Assembly (NCBI GenBank): GCA_902795385.1
Contig: CADBLC010000007.1
Coordinates: forward strand, 1-32,762
Origin: Fibrobacter succinogenes
GTDB taxonomy: Bacteria; Fibrobacterota; Fibrobacteria; Fibrobacterales; Fibrobacteraceae
Direction of reading: 5' to 3'
DNA length: 32,762 bases
The notes beneath the pieces are model-generated. The model did no database searches. It was not told where the DNA came from and saw nothing but the letters and a program-made list of their open reading frames with translations. Made by a program: the position numbers and the translations under genes. This document shows, in pieces, positions 8,716 through 15,793 of the stretch (position 1 is its first letter; each line of letters begins with the position of its first letter).

Positions 8716-9474
8716 ATGCTTTTACAGACAACAGCACAAAAAATCGCATTTATCCTCCTGGTCATTTTCCTCCTTGTCACAACAGGGAAAGACTGGCTCG
8801 ACTTTCACACTTGCGGAGCGGTTGGCAACTGCCTCTCCGATGCGGGGACATTGCAGCTTTACACCAAGTCCGCGATGACGACCCTGCTCACGCTGCTCGC
8901 GTTTTTCGCGGTGCCGTCGACGTTCTCTGCCAGGGACGGCAAGCTGTTGCGCATCGCGTTCGTCTTCTCGCTCCTAGCCGATTACAGCTTCAGCCTGATC
9001 AAGGCGTTCTTCCATAATTCTGGGAGCCTCAGTTCCATCTTGGGAATCGCGTTTTTCATGGTGTTCCAGTCCATCCTGATTTACAGGCACTCGCGTAAAT
9101 CGGAATCCGATACGGCGCTGCCCAAAATCTACTGGCTGCTCGCTGTCGCTGTGGTTGCCGGAGTAGTCTTGATGGCAACGGGAACGTTGGACTTGGTGAC
9201 AGCTGTTGTCGCTGTCTACGCCGTATTCGTCATCACCTCGGTGGTGGTCGGTTTCCTCGCTCCGCGCAAGGGATATTTCCCCGCCGTTAACGCCAAGCTT
9301 ATCCGCTGGGGCATGCTCGCGTTCTTCTGCTGCGATGCGTGCGTCGGGCTCTCGATGGCAGGCGGCGACGACCACACTACAATGATGACCGTCTCCGAAA
9401 TCGCGAACAACTTCATCTGGTGGTTCTACGTACCGGCGCAGCTCATGCTTATTCGCGCTACGGCAAAACCCTAG
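8716..9474 (+). CDS. YhhN-like multi-pass membrane protein
   Basis: A 252-aa, strongly hydrophobic protein with about seven or eight membrane segments. The ATG at 8716 is preferred to a TTG at 8710 because TATACT (8704-8709) sits 6 nt before it, the spacing seen at other genes here. The end, with AFFCCDACVGLSMAGG followed by NFIWWFYVPAQLMLI, fits the last helices of the YhhN/TMEM86 family, whose eukaryotic members are lysoplasmalogenases. The bacterial function is unclear. It lies 20 nt after the GH30 gene with no visible terminator between, so some read-through is possible. It converges on the 6S RNA candidate. Confidence 0.6.
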   Translation: MLLQTTAQKIAFILLVIFLLVTTGKDWLDFHTCGAVGNCLSDAGTLQLYTKSAMTTLLTLLAFFAVPSTFSARDGKLLRIAFVFSLLADYSFSLIKAFFHNSGSLSSILGIAFFMVFQSILIYRHSRKSESDTALPKIYWLLAVAVVAGVVLMATGTLDLVTAVVAVYAVFVITSVVVGFLAPRKGYFPAVNAKLIRWGMLAFFCCDACVGLSMAGGDDHTTMMTVSEIANNFIWWFYVPAQLMLIRATAKP

Positions 9475-9478
9475 ATAC

Positions 9479-9644
9479 AAAAAAAAGGCATCCTACACGG
9501 TGGAACACTCGAAACTACTATTATGAAATGATAGCAGTGCCTCGGGGCTTTGTTTTTCGCGTCGTAGCGCGCCTAAACTGAACCACAAGAGCAACGAGCT
9601 GAAATAATCTTGTTAGATCGGGCGTTAATCCGTGTGATGCCTGT
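9479..9644 (-). ncRNA. ssrS: Candidate 6S RNA
   Basis: No protein is encoded in 9475-9743. On the minus strand a ~166-nt transcript is predicted. The ends pair in a long closing stem: AGGCATC (9641-9635) with GATGCCT (9492-9486), then ACACGG (9635-9630) with CCGTGT, about 13 bp with a small bulge, followed by eight Us. An inner hairpin CTGCTAT/ATAGTAG occupies the 3' half, and CUCG/CGAG arms flank the distal part. Length, closing stem, open middle and position directly downstream of zapA (as in Proteobacteria) all fit 6S RNA, which binds sigma70 RNA polymerase in stationary phase. A promoter places the transcript start at the closing stem. It could still be another structured RNA. Confidence 0.6.
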
Positions 9645-9650
9645 ATTCTT

Positions 9651-9679
9651 AATATACATCCGAATCAATCCAAAAACAA
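9651..9679 (-). promoter_or_regulatory. Promoter of the 6S RNA candidate
   Basis: On the minus strand, TTGTTT (9679-9674), a 17-nt spacer and TATATT (9656-9651) predict a start at about 9644, exactly where the closing stem of the RNA begins. Confidence 0.6.
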
Positions 9680-9743
9680 TAGAGAATTTACTCGAAATTG
9701 TACTTAGATTGTCAGATTAGTGTAAAATATTCGGAACGTGGCG

Positions 9744-10061
9744 TTATTCCCAGCTCTTGGGCGTATCGATGCCTTCGTCCAGCATGCTCGATATGTCCTT
9801 GATGCTTTGGTCCATCTGTTCCTTGTAGACTTTCGCCTGGTGCAGCCTGCGCTTTGCCTCGAACAGCTGTTGGGCCATTTCGAGGGCGAGGAGGGCCATG
9901 CGTTTTCCGGCTTCCAGGTTGTATTTCCCGTAGCTTGCGTAACGTTCGTCGATGTAGTCGACAATTTCCTTCAGGTCCGCGTCGGAGAGGTCCGTGCGGA
10001 TCTGAAGCCGTTCCTTGGCTACGTTGATACTTATCGATCTGTGGGATTCTACGTCAGCCAT
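9744..10061 (-). CDS. zapA: Cell division protein ZapA
   Basis: A 105-aa protein with the ZapA pattern: an N-terminal beta strand region (SHRSISINVAKERLQIRTD) with polar loops, YIDERY in the first helix, then a long C-terminal coiled coil (about 45-95). ZapA binds FtsZ and bundles protofilaments at the division ring. AGGA stands 7 nt before the ATG. It lies 42 nt downstream of a coiled-coil gene, probably one transcript, and directly upstream of the 6S RNA candidate. Confidence 0.85.
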   Translation of the reverse strand: MADVESHRSISINVAKERLQIRTDLSDADLKEIVDYIDERYASYGKYNLEAGKRMALLALEMAQQLFEAKRRLHQAKVYKEQMDQSIKDISSMLDEGIDTPKSWE

Positions 10062-10103
10062 TTTTCATTCCTACGCCGAATGGATCATCGTCCATCAGCC
10101 AGC

Positions 10104-10922
10104 TTAGCCGAAAAAATTTGTTTGCGAGCCTCCATTGCTCGCAGAGAAAAGGTCGTTGTCCTTCTCGTTGGCGCCGTGGACTTCGATGGGGAGGTCTTCG
10201 TCTTCGGCAATCTGGTTGAAATCGAGTACGGGCTCCTGTTCGGGGGCTTCGTCGTTGGCGGGTTCTTCCGCGACAGTCTCTTCGGCGGCTTCTTCGACGA
10301 CAGGTTCGACTGTCGGTTCGTTGGCCGGTTCTTTGGCAGGGGCTTCCTGGGCAGGGGCCGGCTCGGCAGCGGGTTCTGCGGCGCCTTCCGCGGAGGTTTC
10401 GAAGGAGTGTTCGACAGGGAATTCGGTGCCGAGCTCGTTTTCGATGGTGGAGAGGAGCTGCTTGAACTTTTCCTGGGCTTCGGAGATTTCTTCGCCCTGA
10501 GCCTGGATGGTGTCGTTCAGCTTCTCGATGGCGGATTCCTTTTCGGCAAGCTGGCCATTGAGGCTCTCGATGAGGTTTTCTTTTTCGGAAATGGATGCCT
10601 TGAGGCTGTCGATTTCCCCGCCCTTGGCGGCAATTTCTTCTTGTTGCTGGTTCAGCAGGCTGCGGAGGTCGCTGATTTCGTCAATTTTGAGATTCAACGC
10701 TTCGTTCTGGGCCGCCGCCTGGTTTTCGCGGGCGTTCAGGGCGGCCTTGCAGTCGATAAGGTCCGCGTTCGCGGTTTCCAGGAGCATGGTCTTGTCCTGA
10801 AGTTCGGCATTGGCGCCGGCTAGCGCCTGCTTCAGTCCTGCCACTTCTTGACGAAGGTTGCGCACCGTGGCGAGTACGCTGTCCACCTTTTGCGAAAGAA
10901 GGTTGATGTTCTCTAGGTTCAT
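10104..10922 (-). CDS. Coiled-coil protein upstream of zapA
   Basis: A 272-aa cytoplasmic protein with no signal peptide. Residues 1-170 are one long coiled coil with heptads (for example IESLNGQLAEKESAIEKLND). Residues 180-240 are a low-complexity acidic linker of repeated EPA/EEPA units. A short conserved-looking end (LFSASNGGSQTNFFG) closes it. GGAG precedes the ATG. Position before zapA suggests a division partner, perhaps a ZapB-like or septal linker protein, with the C-terminal peptide as a docking motif. That function is inferred from context only; no family was recognised. Confidence 0.7.
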   Translation of the reverse strand: MNLENINLLSQKVDSVLATVRNLRQEVAGLKQALAGANAELQDKTMLLETANADLIDCKAALNARENQAAAQNEALNLKIDEISDLRSLLNQQQEEIAAKGGEIDSLKASISEKENLIESLNGQLAEKESAIEKLNDTIQAQGEEISEAQEKFKQLLSTIENELGTEFPVEHSFETSAEGAAEPAAEPAPAQEAPAKEPANEPTVEPVVEEAAEETVAEEPANDEAPEQEPVLDFNQIAEDEDLPIEVHGANEKDNDLFSASNGGSQTNFFG

Positions 10923-11022
10923 TTTTGCTCCGTTAGGGTTCTTGAGGAGGAGGGGTCATTATTAAGATATATAAAAAAAATAGAAAAGGAATAAACTTTA
11001 TGTAATTATCTATTTTGGGAAT

Positions 11023-12897
11023 ATGCTTCCCGTTAGCGAACATATCGAACGCCGCCTGGCCGAACTCCCCGCGCTTCCTGGTGTCTACATCATGAAGAAT
11101 GCGCAGGGGAAGATTATCTACATCGGCAAGGCGAAGGTGCTCAAGAACCGCGTTAGGAGCTATTTCGACGGCAGCGAGCACAACGGCCACCGCGCGGCCA
11201 CGCTGATGCTGCCCTTTATCCGCGACATCGAGTGGATCATTACGGAGAGCGAGTCCGAGGCGCTTATTCTGGAGGCGAACCTTATCCGCAAGCACACGCC
11301 CAAGTACAACGTGCTGCTTAAAGACGACAAGCATTTCCCCTACCTCGCGTTCTCGGTAAACGAGCCGTTCCCGAGGCTTTTTTTGTCCCGTGCGGTGCGC
11401 AAGGACGGCTGCCAGTACTTTGGCCCCTTCATGAATTCCCGCATGATAGGCCAGCTGCAAGACATTGCCGCCCGCCTGTTCAAGATTCGCGAGTGCAAGC
11501 TGAAACTGCCGCTCGCAAAGCCCGCGAGGCCCTGCCTCAACTACCATATAGGGCGGTGTGGGGCCCCCTGCGTGGGGCTCGTGACGCAGGAGGAGTACCA
11601 CCAGGCGGTGCTCCAGACGCAAATGCTGCTGAACGGCAAGCGCGACGACCTGATTGCCCTGTGGGAACGCGAGATGCAGGAGGCGAGCGACCGGCTGGAT
11701 TTCGAGACCGCGATGAAAAAACGCGACGCCATCCAGGCCCTGAAGGCGACGGGCGTGCACCAGAAGACCGACGTGACGGATGCGCGCCTGTGCATGGACG
11801 TGCTGAGCCTCCGCCGCAACGGCACGATGGCGGCCGCGGTGATTTTTGAGTACAGGAACGGCGTGCTCTGCGGGCGCCGCCACTACCGCCTGGAATGCAA
11901 GCTGGAAGAGGACGAGACCGAGATTTTCCAGCAGATGCTTTTGCAGTGGTACATGGACGTGGAGTTTATCCCGGGCGAAATTGCGACCGACGTTCCCCTG
12001 GGGTTTGGCGATGAGGGCGGCATTGCCGGAGATTCGCCGGACACAGAACCGCTTGCGCAGGCCCTGGCCGAGAAGGCGGGCCACAAGGTGACCATCACGA
12101 ACCCGCAGCGCGGCGAAAAGGTGGGCTTTTTGAAGCTCGCGGGCGCGAACGCCGACATGATTCTGGTGGAAATGCGCTCCGAGGTGCAGAAGTTTAGCGA
12201 AATCGACGGCGCGGTCTTTGAACTGCAGAAGGTATTGGGGCTCAAGAAGACCCCGTTCCGTATCGAGTGTGTGGATATTTCGCACCTCTCGGGTACGAAC
12301 ACCGTGGCAAGCCTTGTCGCCTTCAAGAACGGCCGCCCTGACAAGAGCAACTACCGCAAGTTCATCATCAAGACGGTCTCGGGTGTAGACGACTTCGCGA
12401 GCATGCGCGAGGTGATGACCCGCCGTATCCGCCGCCTGGAAGAGGAAGGCACGCCGATGCCCGACCTGTGGGTATGCGACGGCGGCAAGGGCCAGGTGGA
12501 CGCCACGATGCAGATTCTCAAGGAACTGGGTCACGACCAGGACCTGCCGCTTATCGGGCTCGCGAAGCGCCTCGAGGAAATCGTGTTCCCCGACGACCGC
12601 AAGAGCATCGTGCTGCACCGCACGAGCCCGGCGCTCAAGCTGTTGCAGAACGCCCGCGACGAGGCGCACCGTTTTGCCATCACGTACCAGCGGAGCAAGC
12701 GCAAGAAGGACCTGGAAGTGGAATGGCTCAAGATGCCCGGCGTGGGTCACGAAACCCGCGTGAAAATCCTTTCCAAGTACAAGAGTGCGGAGGCGTTCCT
12801 GGAAGCTCCGCTCGAAGACGTTGTTGATTTGCTGGGGAAGGTCCGCGGCAACAGGCTCCGCGAACAGGTCGCAGAATATATGGGTTCCCCCGAATAA
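11023..12897 (+). CDS. uvrC: Excinuclease ABC subunit C
   Basis: A 624-aa protein with full UvrC architecture: GIY-YIG endonuclease at about 16-95 (GVYIM at 20, YIGKAK at 33), a cysteine cluster GRCGAPC near 180, a UVR motif that binds UvrB at about 203-238, and the RNase H-like second nuclease with Asp418 (VDISHLSG) and Asp486 (VCDGGKGQ). A tandem helix-hairpin-helix (PGVGHETRVKIL ... VDLLGKVRGNR) ends the protein. It makes the 3' and 5' incisions in nucleotide excision repair. TATTTT lies 6 nt before the ATG and no proper Shine-Dalgarno is present. A bidirectional terminator follows directly. Confidence 0.97.
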   Translation: MLPVSEHIERRLAELPALPGVYIMKNAQGKIIYIGKAKVLKNRVRSYFDGSEHNGHRAATLMLPFIRDIEWIITESESEALILEANLIRKHTPKYNVLLKDDKHFPYLAFSVNEPFPRLFLSRAVRKDGCQYFGPFMNSRMIGQLQDIAARLFKIRECKLKLPLAKPARPCLNYHIGRCGAPCVGLVTQEEYHQAVLQTQMLLNGKRDDLIALWEREMQEASDRLDFETAMKKRDAIQALKATGVHQKTDVTDARLCMDVLSLRRNGTMAAAVIFEYRNGVLCGRRHYRLECKLEEDETEIFQQMLLQWYMDVEFIPGEIATDVPLGFGDEGGIAGDSPDTEPLAQALAEKAGHKVTITNPQRGEKVGFLKLAGANADMILVEMRSEVQKFSEIDGAVFELQKVLGLKKTPFRIECVDISHLSGTNTVASLVAFKNGRPDKSNYRKFIIKTVSGVDDFASMREVMTRRIRRLEEEGTPMPDLWVCDGGKGQVDATMQILKELGHDQDLPLIGLAKRLEEIVFPDDRKSIVLHRTSPALKLLQNARDEAHRFAITYQRSKRKKDLEVEWLKMPGVGHETRVKILSKYKSAEAFLEAPLEDVVDLLGKVRGNRLREQVAEYMGSPE

Positions 12898-12924
12898 AAA
12901 AAGGCCCGCGAACGGGCCCTTTTT
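12898..12924. terminator. Bidirectional terminator between uvrC and FISUMP lipoprotein
   Basis: Stem GGCCCG (12903-12908), loop CGAA, CGGGCC (12913-12918), with an A run before and CTTTTT after, so it can end transcripts from both converging genes. Confidence 0.85.
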
Positions 12925-12941
12925 AAAGTTTTGTCGGTAGT

Positions 12942-13835
12942 TTATTCCTGCACGCAGCGTACGCTGAAGTGCTTGGACTTTTCGTCGACCTGGAAGAACT
13001 TCTGCTCGTTATCGCCGGCGTAACCGGGTTCCTTCTCCACGATAATCACCGCGTAGCTGTCACCCTTGTTATCTTCGAAGTTCTTGTCGCCGTCTTGCGG
13101 GGTGGCGTTTGTCCAGTGGAAGCCCATCTCGCCGGTGAACCCGCAATCGCTGGATCCCTTGCAGCGTCCGCTGTAGCTCCAGGTGTACGAGGCGTCGTTG
13201 ATGAGTGCCTGGGCCTCTTCGCGGCTCGGCAGCTTCCAGCCCTTGGGGCAGGCGCTCTGTGCGGCGTTGAAGGTGTACAGGCGGCCATACTTTTCGCAAT
13301 TGGAATCTTCGTTGTTGAAGCACATGCTCTGACCGAACGCGTAGTTCAGGTCCTTGGCCATCCAGAGCTTGCCGCCGACGGTCACAAGCGGGTACGTCTT
13401 CTTGTTGCGGTTGTCGGTCATGGTAGTGCCTTCGATGGTCGGGGGCTCTTCGGACGGGGTGTCGATGGAGGCTCCGCCGCCCGAACTGGACGAGGACTTG
13501 GCCTTGGACGAAGAAGACGGGAGGTTGGCCTCGCAGCCTTCGTCCCAGCAGAATGCGATGGCGCTGCTGTAGTAGGGGTTCTCAACGTTGGAATTGGCGC
13601 TGATGTAGACCTTGGTAGAGTCTACGACTTTGTTGATCTTGGTGGAGTCGACGACAACGACGCTGTCACCGGAAGATGTCGGGGTCTTGCTGTCGGCCGA
13701 CTTGGTCGAACCGGACGATGCTACGGAGGTTCCGTCGTCGGAATTATCGGCGGCGGCCAGGTCAGTAGAAGAGGAACATGCCGAAATTAATGAAAAAACG
13801 GCAATGAGTGCAGGGAAAGCTAGGTAACGTTTCAT
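12942..13835 (-). CDS. FISUMP-domain lipoprotein (297 aa)
   Basis: The ATG at 13835 starts a lipoprotein signal ending in SLISAC (Cys20); an upstream in-frame ATG would add 67 residues and bury the signal, so it was rejected. TATATT stands 7 nt before this ATG. Residues 21-150 are a Ser/Thr/Asp-rich linker with poly-Ser. The FISUMP domain spans about 155-297, marked by KKTYPLVTVGGKLWMAKDLN, YGRLYTFNAAQSACPKGWKL and the closing HFSVRCVQE. The domain is a large paralogous family in Fibrobacter and related taxa, thought to be exposed on the cell surface; function is unknown. It is divergent from nuoA, with both promoters in 67 nt. Confidence 0.85.
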   Translation of the reverse strand: MKRYLAFPALIAVFSLISACSSSTDLAAADNSDDGTSVASSGSTKSADSKTPTSSGDSVVVVDSTKINKVVDSTKVYISANSNVENPYYSSAIAFCWDEGCEANLPSSSSKAKSSSSSGGGASIDTPSEEPPTIEGTTMTDNRNKKTYPLVTVGGKLWMAKDLNYAFGQSMCFNNEDSNCEKYGRLYTFNAAQSACPKGWKLPSREEAQALINDASYTWSYSGRCKGSSDCGFTGEMGFHWTNATPQDGDKNFEDNKGDSYAVIIVEKEPGYAGDNEQKFFQVDEKSKHFSVRCVQE

Positions 13836-13902
13836 ATGCCGAAATATACTTTTCTTTTTCGCCCTGAACGGAAAAAACTTTTTTACTATCTTTTTCGTCA
13901 CT

Positions 13903-14295
13903 ATGAGCAATGTTGAAGTTTTTGACACCACATTCGCCATAACCATCCTGGTTGTAATGGCTATCTGCATTCCCGCCGTTCTGCTCCTTGCGAACTGGTT
14001 CCTGCACCCGGGCAAGATCAAGCAGGTGCTTATCAAGGGATCTGCATATGAGTGTGGCCTAGCTCACGTTTCTGGGACCGCCAACGAGCGTTACCCGGTG
14101 AAATATTACATGGTCGCCATGCTTTTCCTGGTTTTTGACCTGGAAGTGGCGTTCCTCTACCCGTGGACCGTCCAATTCCTGGGCGGTGGCTGGGAGCTCC
14201 TTTTTGTGCTGCTTGGATTCCTGGTGATTCTCGAAGCCGGCTACATCTACCTGTACAAGAAGGGCGTGCTGGACTGGACCAGCATCAAAGATTAA
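13903..14295 (+). CDS. nuoA: NADH-quinone oxidoreductase subunit A
   Basis: A 130-aa protein with three membrane helices (about 8-32, 67-88, 95-117). It has the NuoA signature loop YECGLAHVSGTANERYPVKYY and the following FLVFDLEVAFLYPW, in which the acidic residues within the second helix are conserved. It is a membrane subunit of respiratory complex I near the quinone site. TATCTT lies 10 nt before the ATG with no Shine-Dalgarno. Unusually, no nuoB follows: a hairpin and then a converging gene come next, so the other subunits must be encoded elsewhere. Confidence 0.93.
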   Translation: MSNVEVFDTTFAITILVVMAICIPAVLLLANWFLHPGKIKQVLIKGSAYECGLAHVSGTANERYPVKYYMVAMLFLVFDLEVAFLYPWTVQFLGGGWELLFVLLGFLVILEAGYIYLYKKGVLDWTSIKD

Positions 14296-14325
14296 GAGAG
14301 TGTTCTATCTCAAATAAATAAGATG

Positions 14326-14345
14326 CGGACCCCTTCTGGGGTCCG
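14326..14345 (+). terminator. Hairpin downstream of nuoA
   Basis: Perfect 8-bp stem CGGACCCC / GGGGTCCG with loop TTCT, followed by TGTCTTG. The T tract is weak, so termination may be partial. Confidence 0.6.
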
Positions 14346-14436
14346 TGTCTTGCTATGAGACCGCTCGCGCTAGAATTAGTAGAACAAGTACAGGGCTGGC
14401 GCTCGCTCTCGCAAAAGCACGCAAGGCGAATGCTGC

Positions 14437-14458
14437 AAAATTGAGTTTACTCAATTTT
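14437..14458. repeat. Inverted repeat in the nuoA-Omp85 gap
   Basis: Perfect 9-bp arms AAAATTGAG / CTCAATTTT with loop TTTA. A second hairpin GACGC/GCGTC follows at 14479-14493. Together with the flanking hairpins this makes 14326-14519 unusually structured. I see no gene in 14296-14553. Confidence 0.6.
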
Positions 14459-14497
14459 ATAGCTGAGCCGAAGCTGCGGACGCTGCAAGCGTCAACC

Positions 14498-14525
14498 GCC
14501 CCAGTTTAATAACTGGGGCTTTGTT
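14498..14525 (+). terminator. Second plus-strand terminator in the nuoA-Omp85 gap
   Basis: Perfect 9-bp stem GCCCCAGTT / AACTGGGGC, loop TAAT, then TTTGTTG. A T tract exists only on the plus side, so it serves transcripts coming from nuoA or from something between the two hairpins. Confidence 0.65.
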
Positions 14526-14553
14526 GCTCACGGTAGACCGTTCGAGCTGACAC

Positions 14554-15645
14554 TTAAAACGCTTCGCGGATGTAGAACGTGATGCCGAGCTGCTCGAAGT
14601 CTATCCACGAGAAATCGGCGCGGGCGTACAGTTTTTCGCTTTTGTTGAGGGCGAACTGGCCACCGAAGCCGAGCCCGGTATGCCACTTGTTGCGCATGAG
14701 GTCGCTGAAGTAGTCGCCGACCTTGCCCCCTTCGAAGAAGATGTTCCCGGCCAGGCGCCAGAACAACTCCTTGCGGAATTCGGTCTGCAGGAACAGGGCC
14801 TGGTCGCCGCTGAAGTAGTTCGTCTTGACCCCGCGGAAGCGCTTGATGCCGTCGGGTCCGGCGAGCATGTCGAAGGGGACGTCCCCGTCTACGCGCTGCC
14901 ACAGGAAGCCGACCGCCATGGAAGTGTTCCAGATGAACTCGCTGTAACCGCGGATGTCGAGTTCCTGCGTGCTGTAGCAGTAGTCGCTGAAGGCGCCGGG
15001 GAAGAATTTCTGTTCCCACTGGGCGAACATGCCGTGGCGCGACCAGTTCAGGTTGTCGCGCGTGTCGTAGTTGACGTGGTAGCCTATACCGTTGCGCCAT
15101 CCGTCCACTTCCCCGGGATGTTCCACCGGGCCGTCGTAGTCGTCGAAGTCAAAAGCGCTGTAGTTTATCTTGTACACGACTCCGTACTTGAATGCGGAAA
15201 GTTCCGGCGGCAGCAGGAGGCTCGTTTCCAGGTATCCTTCGGTATAGAAGGTCGAGCGCGTGAGTTCGCGGTATATGTCCTTGTCGGGGTCGTTCCCGAA
15301 GCCGTAAAAATGCGTGCTCCACTTTTCGTAGAACAGGTAGACCTTGCCCGATACGCGGTCGTGCATCATGAAGAAAAGCGGAGAGATGGATGCCGAATAC
15401 TGGTTCTCGGTGGTGGCGTAGGCGATGATGTCGAGTTCGCTGGTGCGCCCGCCCTCGAAGGAAGGCTTGAAAAAGATGTTGCCCATGAGGCCGTATTCGA
15501 ACTTGGTCTCTTCGGTGTAGCCGAGTACAGGGACGATGGCGTAGCGCTGGAAATCGTCTTTTGCCGGTTCCTGGGCAGAAACCGGGGCCAGGAGCGAGAT
15601 GCTCACGGCTAGGGTACATAGGGCTTTTCGGGCAAGGTTACTCAC
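14554..15645 (-). CDS. Outer-membrane beta-barrel protein, Omp85/surface antigen D15-like
   Basis: A 363-aa protein. The GTG at 15645 is the chosen start: it begins a signal peptide (SNLARKALCTLAVSISLLAPVSA), and TAAATT (15653-15658) with a TTGGAA 17 nt further up lies 7 nt before it. After the signal come alternating beta strands of a barrel of about 340 residues with no POTRA repeats. IKRFRGVKTNYFSGDQALFL resembles the conserved Arg-Gly loop 6 motif of Omp85 barrels. The end (ITFYIREAF) terminates in Phe, as expected for BAM-inserted barrels. It is probably a short BamA/TamA-like protein for which transport or assembly roles are possible. Being POTRA-less, it is unlikely to be BamA itself. 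Confidence 0.75.
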   Translation of the reverse strand: MSNLARKALCTLAVSISLLAPVSAQEPAKDDFQRYAIVPVLGYTEETKFEYGLMGNIFFKPSFEGGRTSELDIIAYATTENQYSASISPLFFMMHDRVSGKVYLFYEKWSTHFYGFGNDPDKDIYRELTRSTFYTEGYLETSLLLPPELSAFKYGVVYKINYSAFDFDDYDGPVEHPGEVDGWRNGIGYHVNYDTRDNLNWSRHGMFAQWEQKFFPGAFSDYCYSTQELDIRGYSEFIWNTSMAVGFLWQRVDGDVPFDMLAGPDGIKRFRGVKTNYFSGDQALFLQTEFRKELFWRLAGNIFFEGGKVGDYFSDLMRNKWHTGLGFGGQFALNKSEKLYARADFSWIDFEQLGITFYIREAF

Positions 15646-15793
15646 TGCATGAAATTTAGAAAAATACTGCCCCCGTTCCAAAGGGCTGTTTTTACAATTT
15701 GTAAACGGTATAAATTCGGCCAAGTGAGAAGGAGGCCGCGAAAAAATCTAGATAAACATATGGATAGTATGGGATGTCAAAAGAGGAGTCGTT

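Noticed and set aside
9475-9743. tRNA or tmRNA in the gap after the YhhN-like gene
   Set aside because: No CCA-ending acceptor stem, T-loop or tag-encoding frame; the long closing stem and U run fit a 6S-type RNA better.
9738-10823. 361-aa plus-strand frame opposite zapA and the coiled-coil gene
   Set aside because: Gly/Phe/Val-rich shadow of the Glu/Ala-rich coiled coil.
10933-12750. 605-aa minus-strand frame opposite uvrC
   Set aside because: Shadow of uvrC; same low-complexity composition and no recognisable family.
12942-14036. Longer start for the FISUMP lipoprotein (364 aa)
   Set aside because: The extra 67 residues run through nuoA's start region and would place the lipoprotein signal internally; the ATG at 13835 has TATATT at 7 nt and a lipobox at Cys20.
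14346-14497. tRNA-like element between the nuoA hairpins
   Set aside because: Hairpins do not form a cloverleaf and no T-loop sequence is present.
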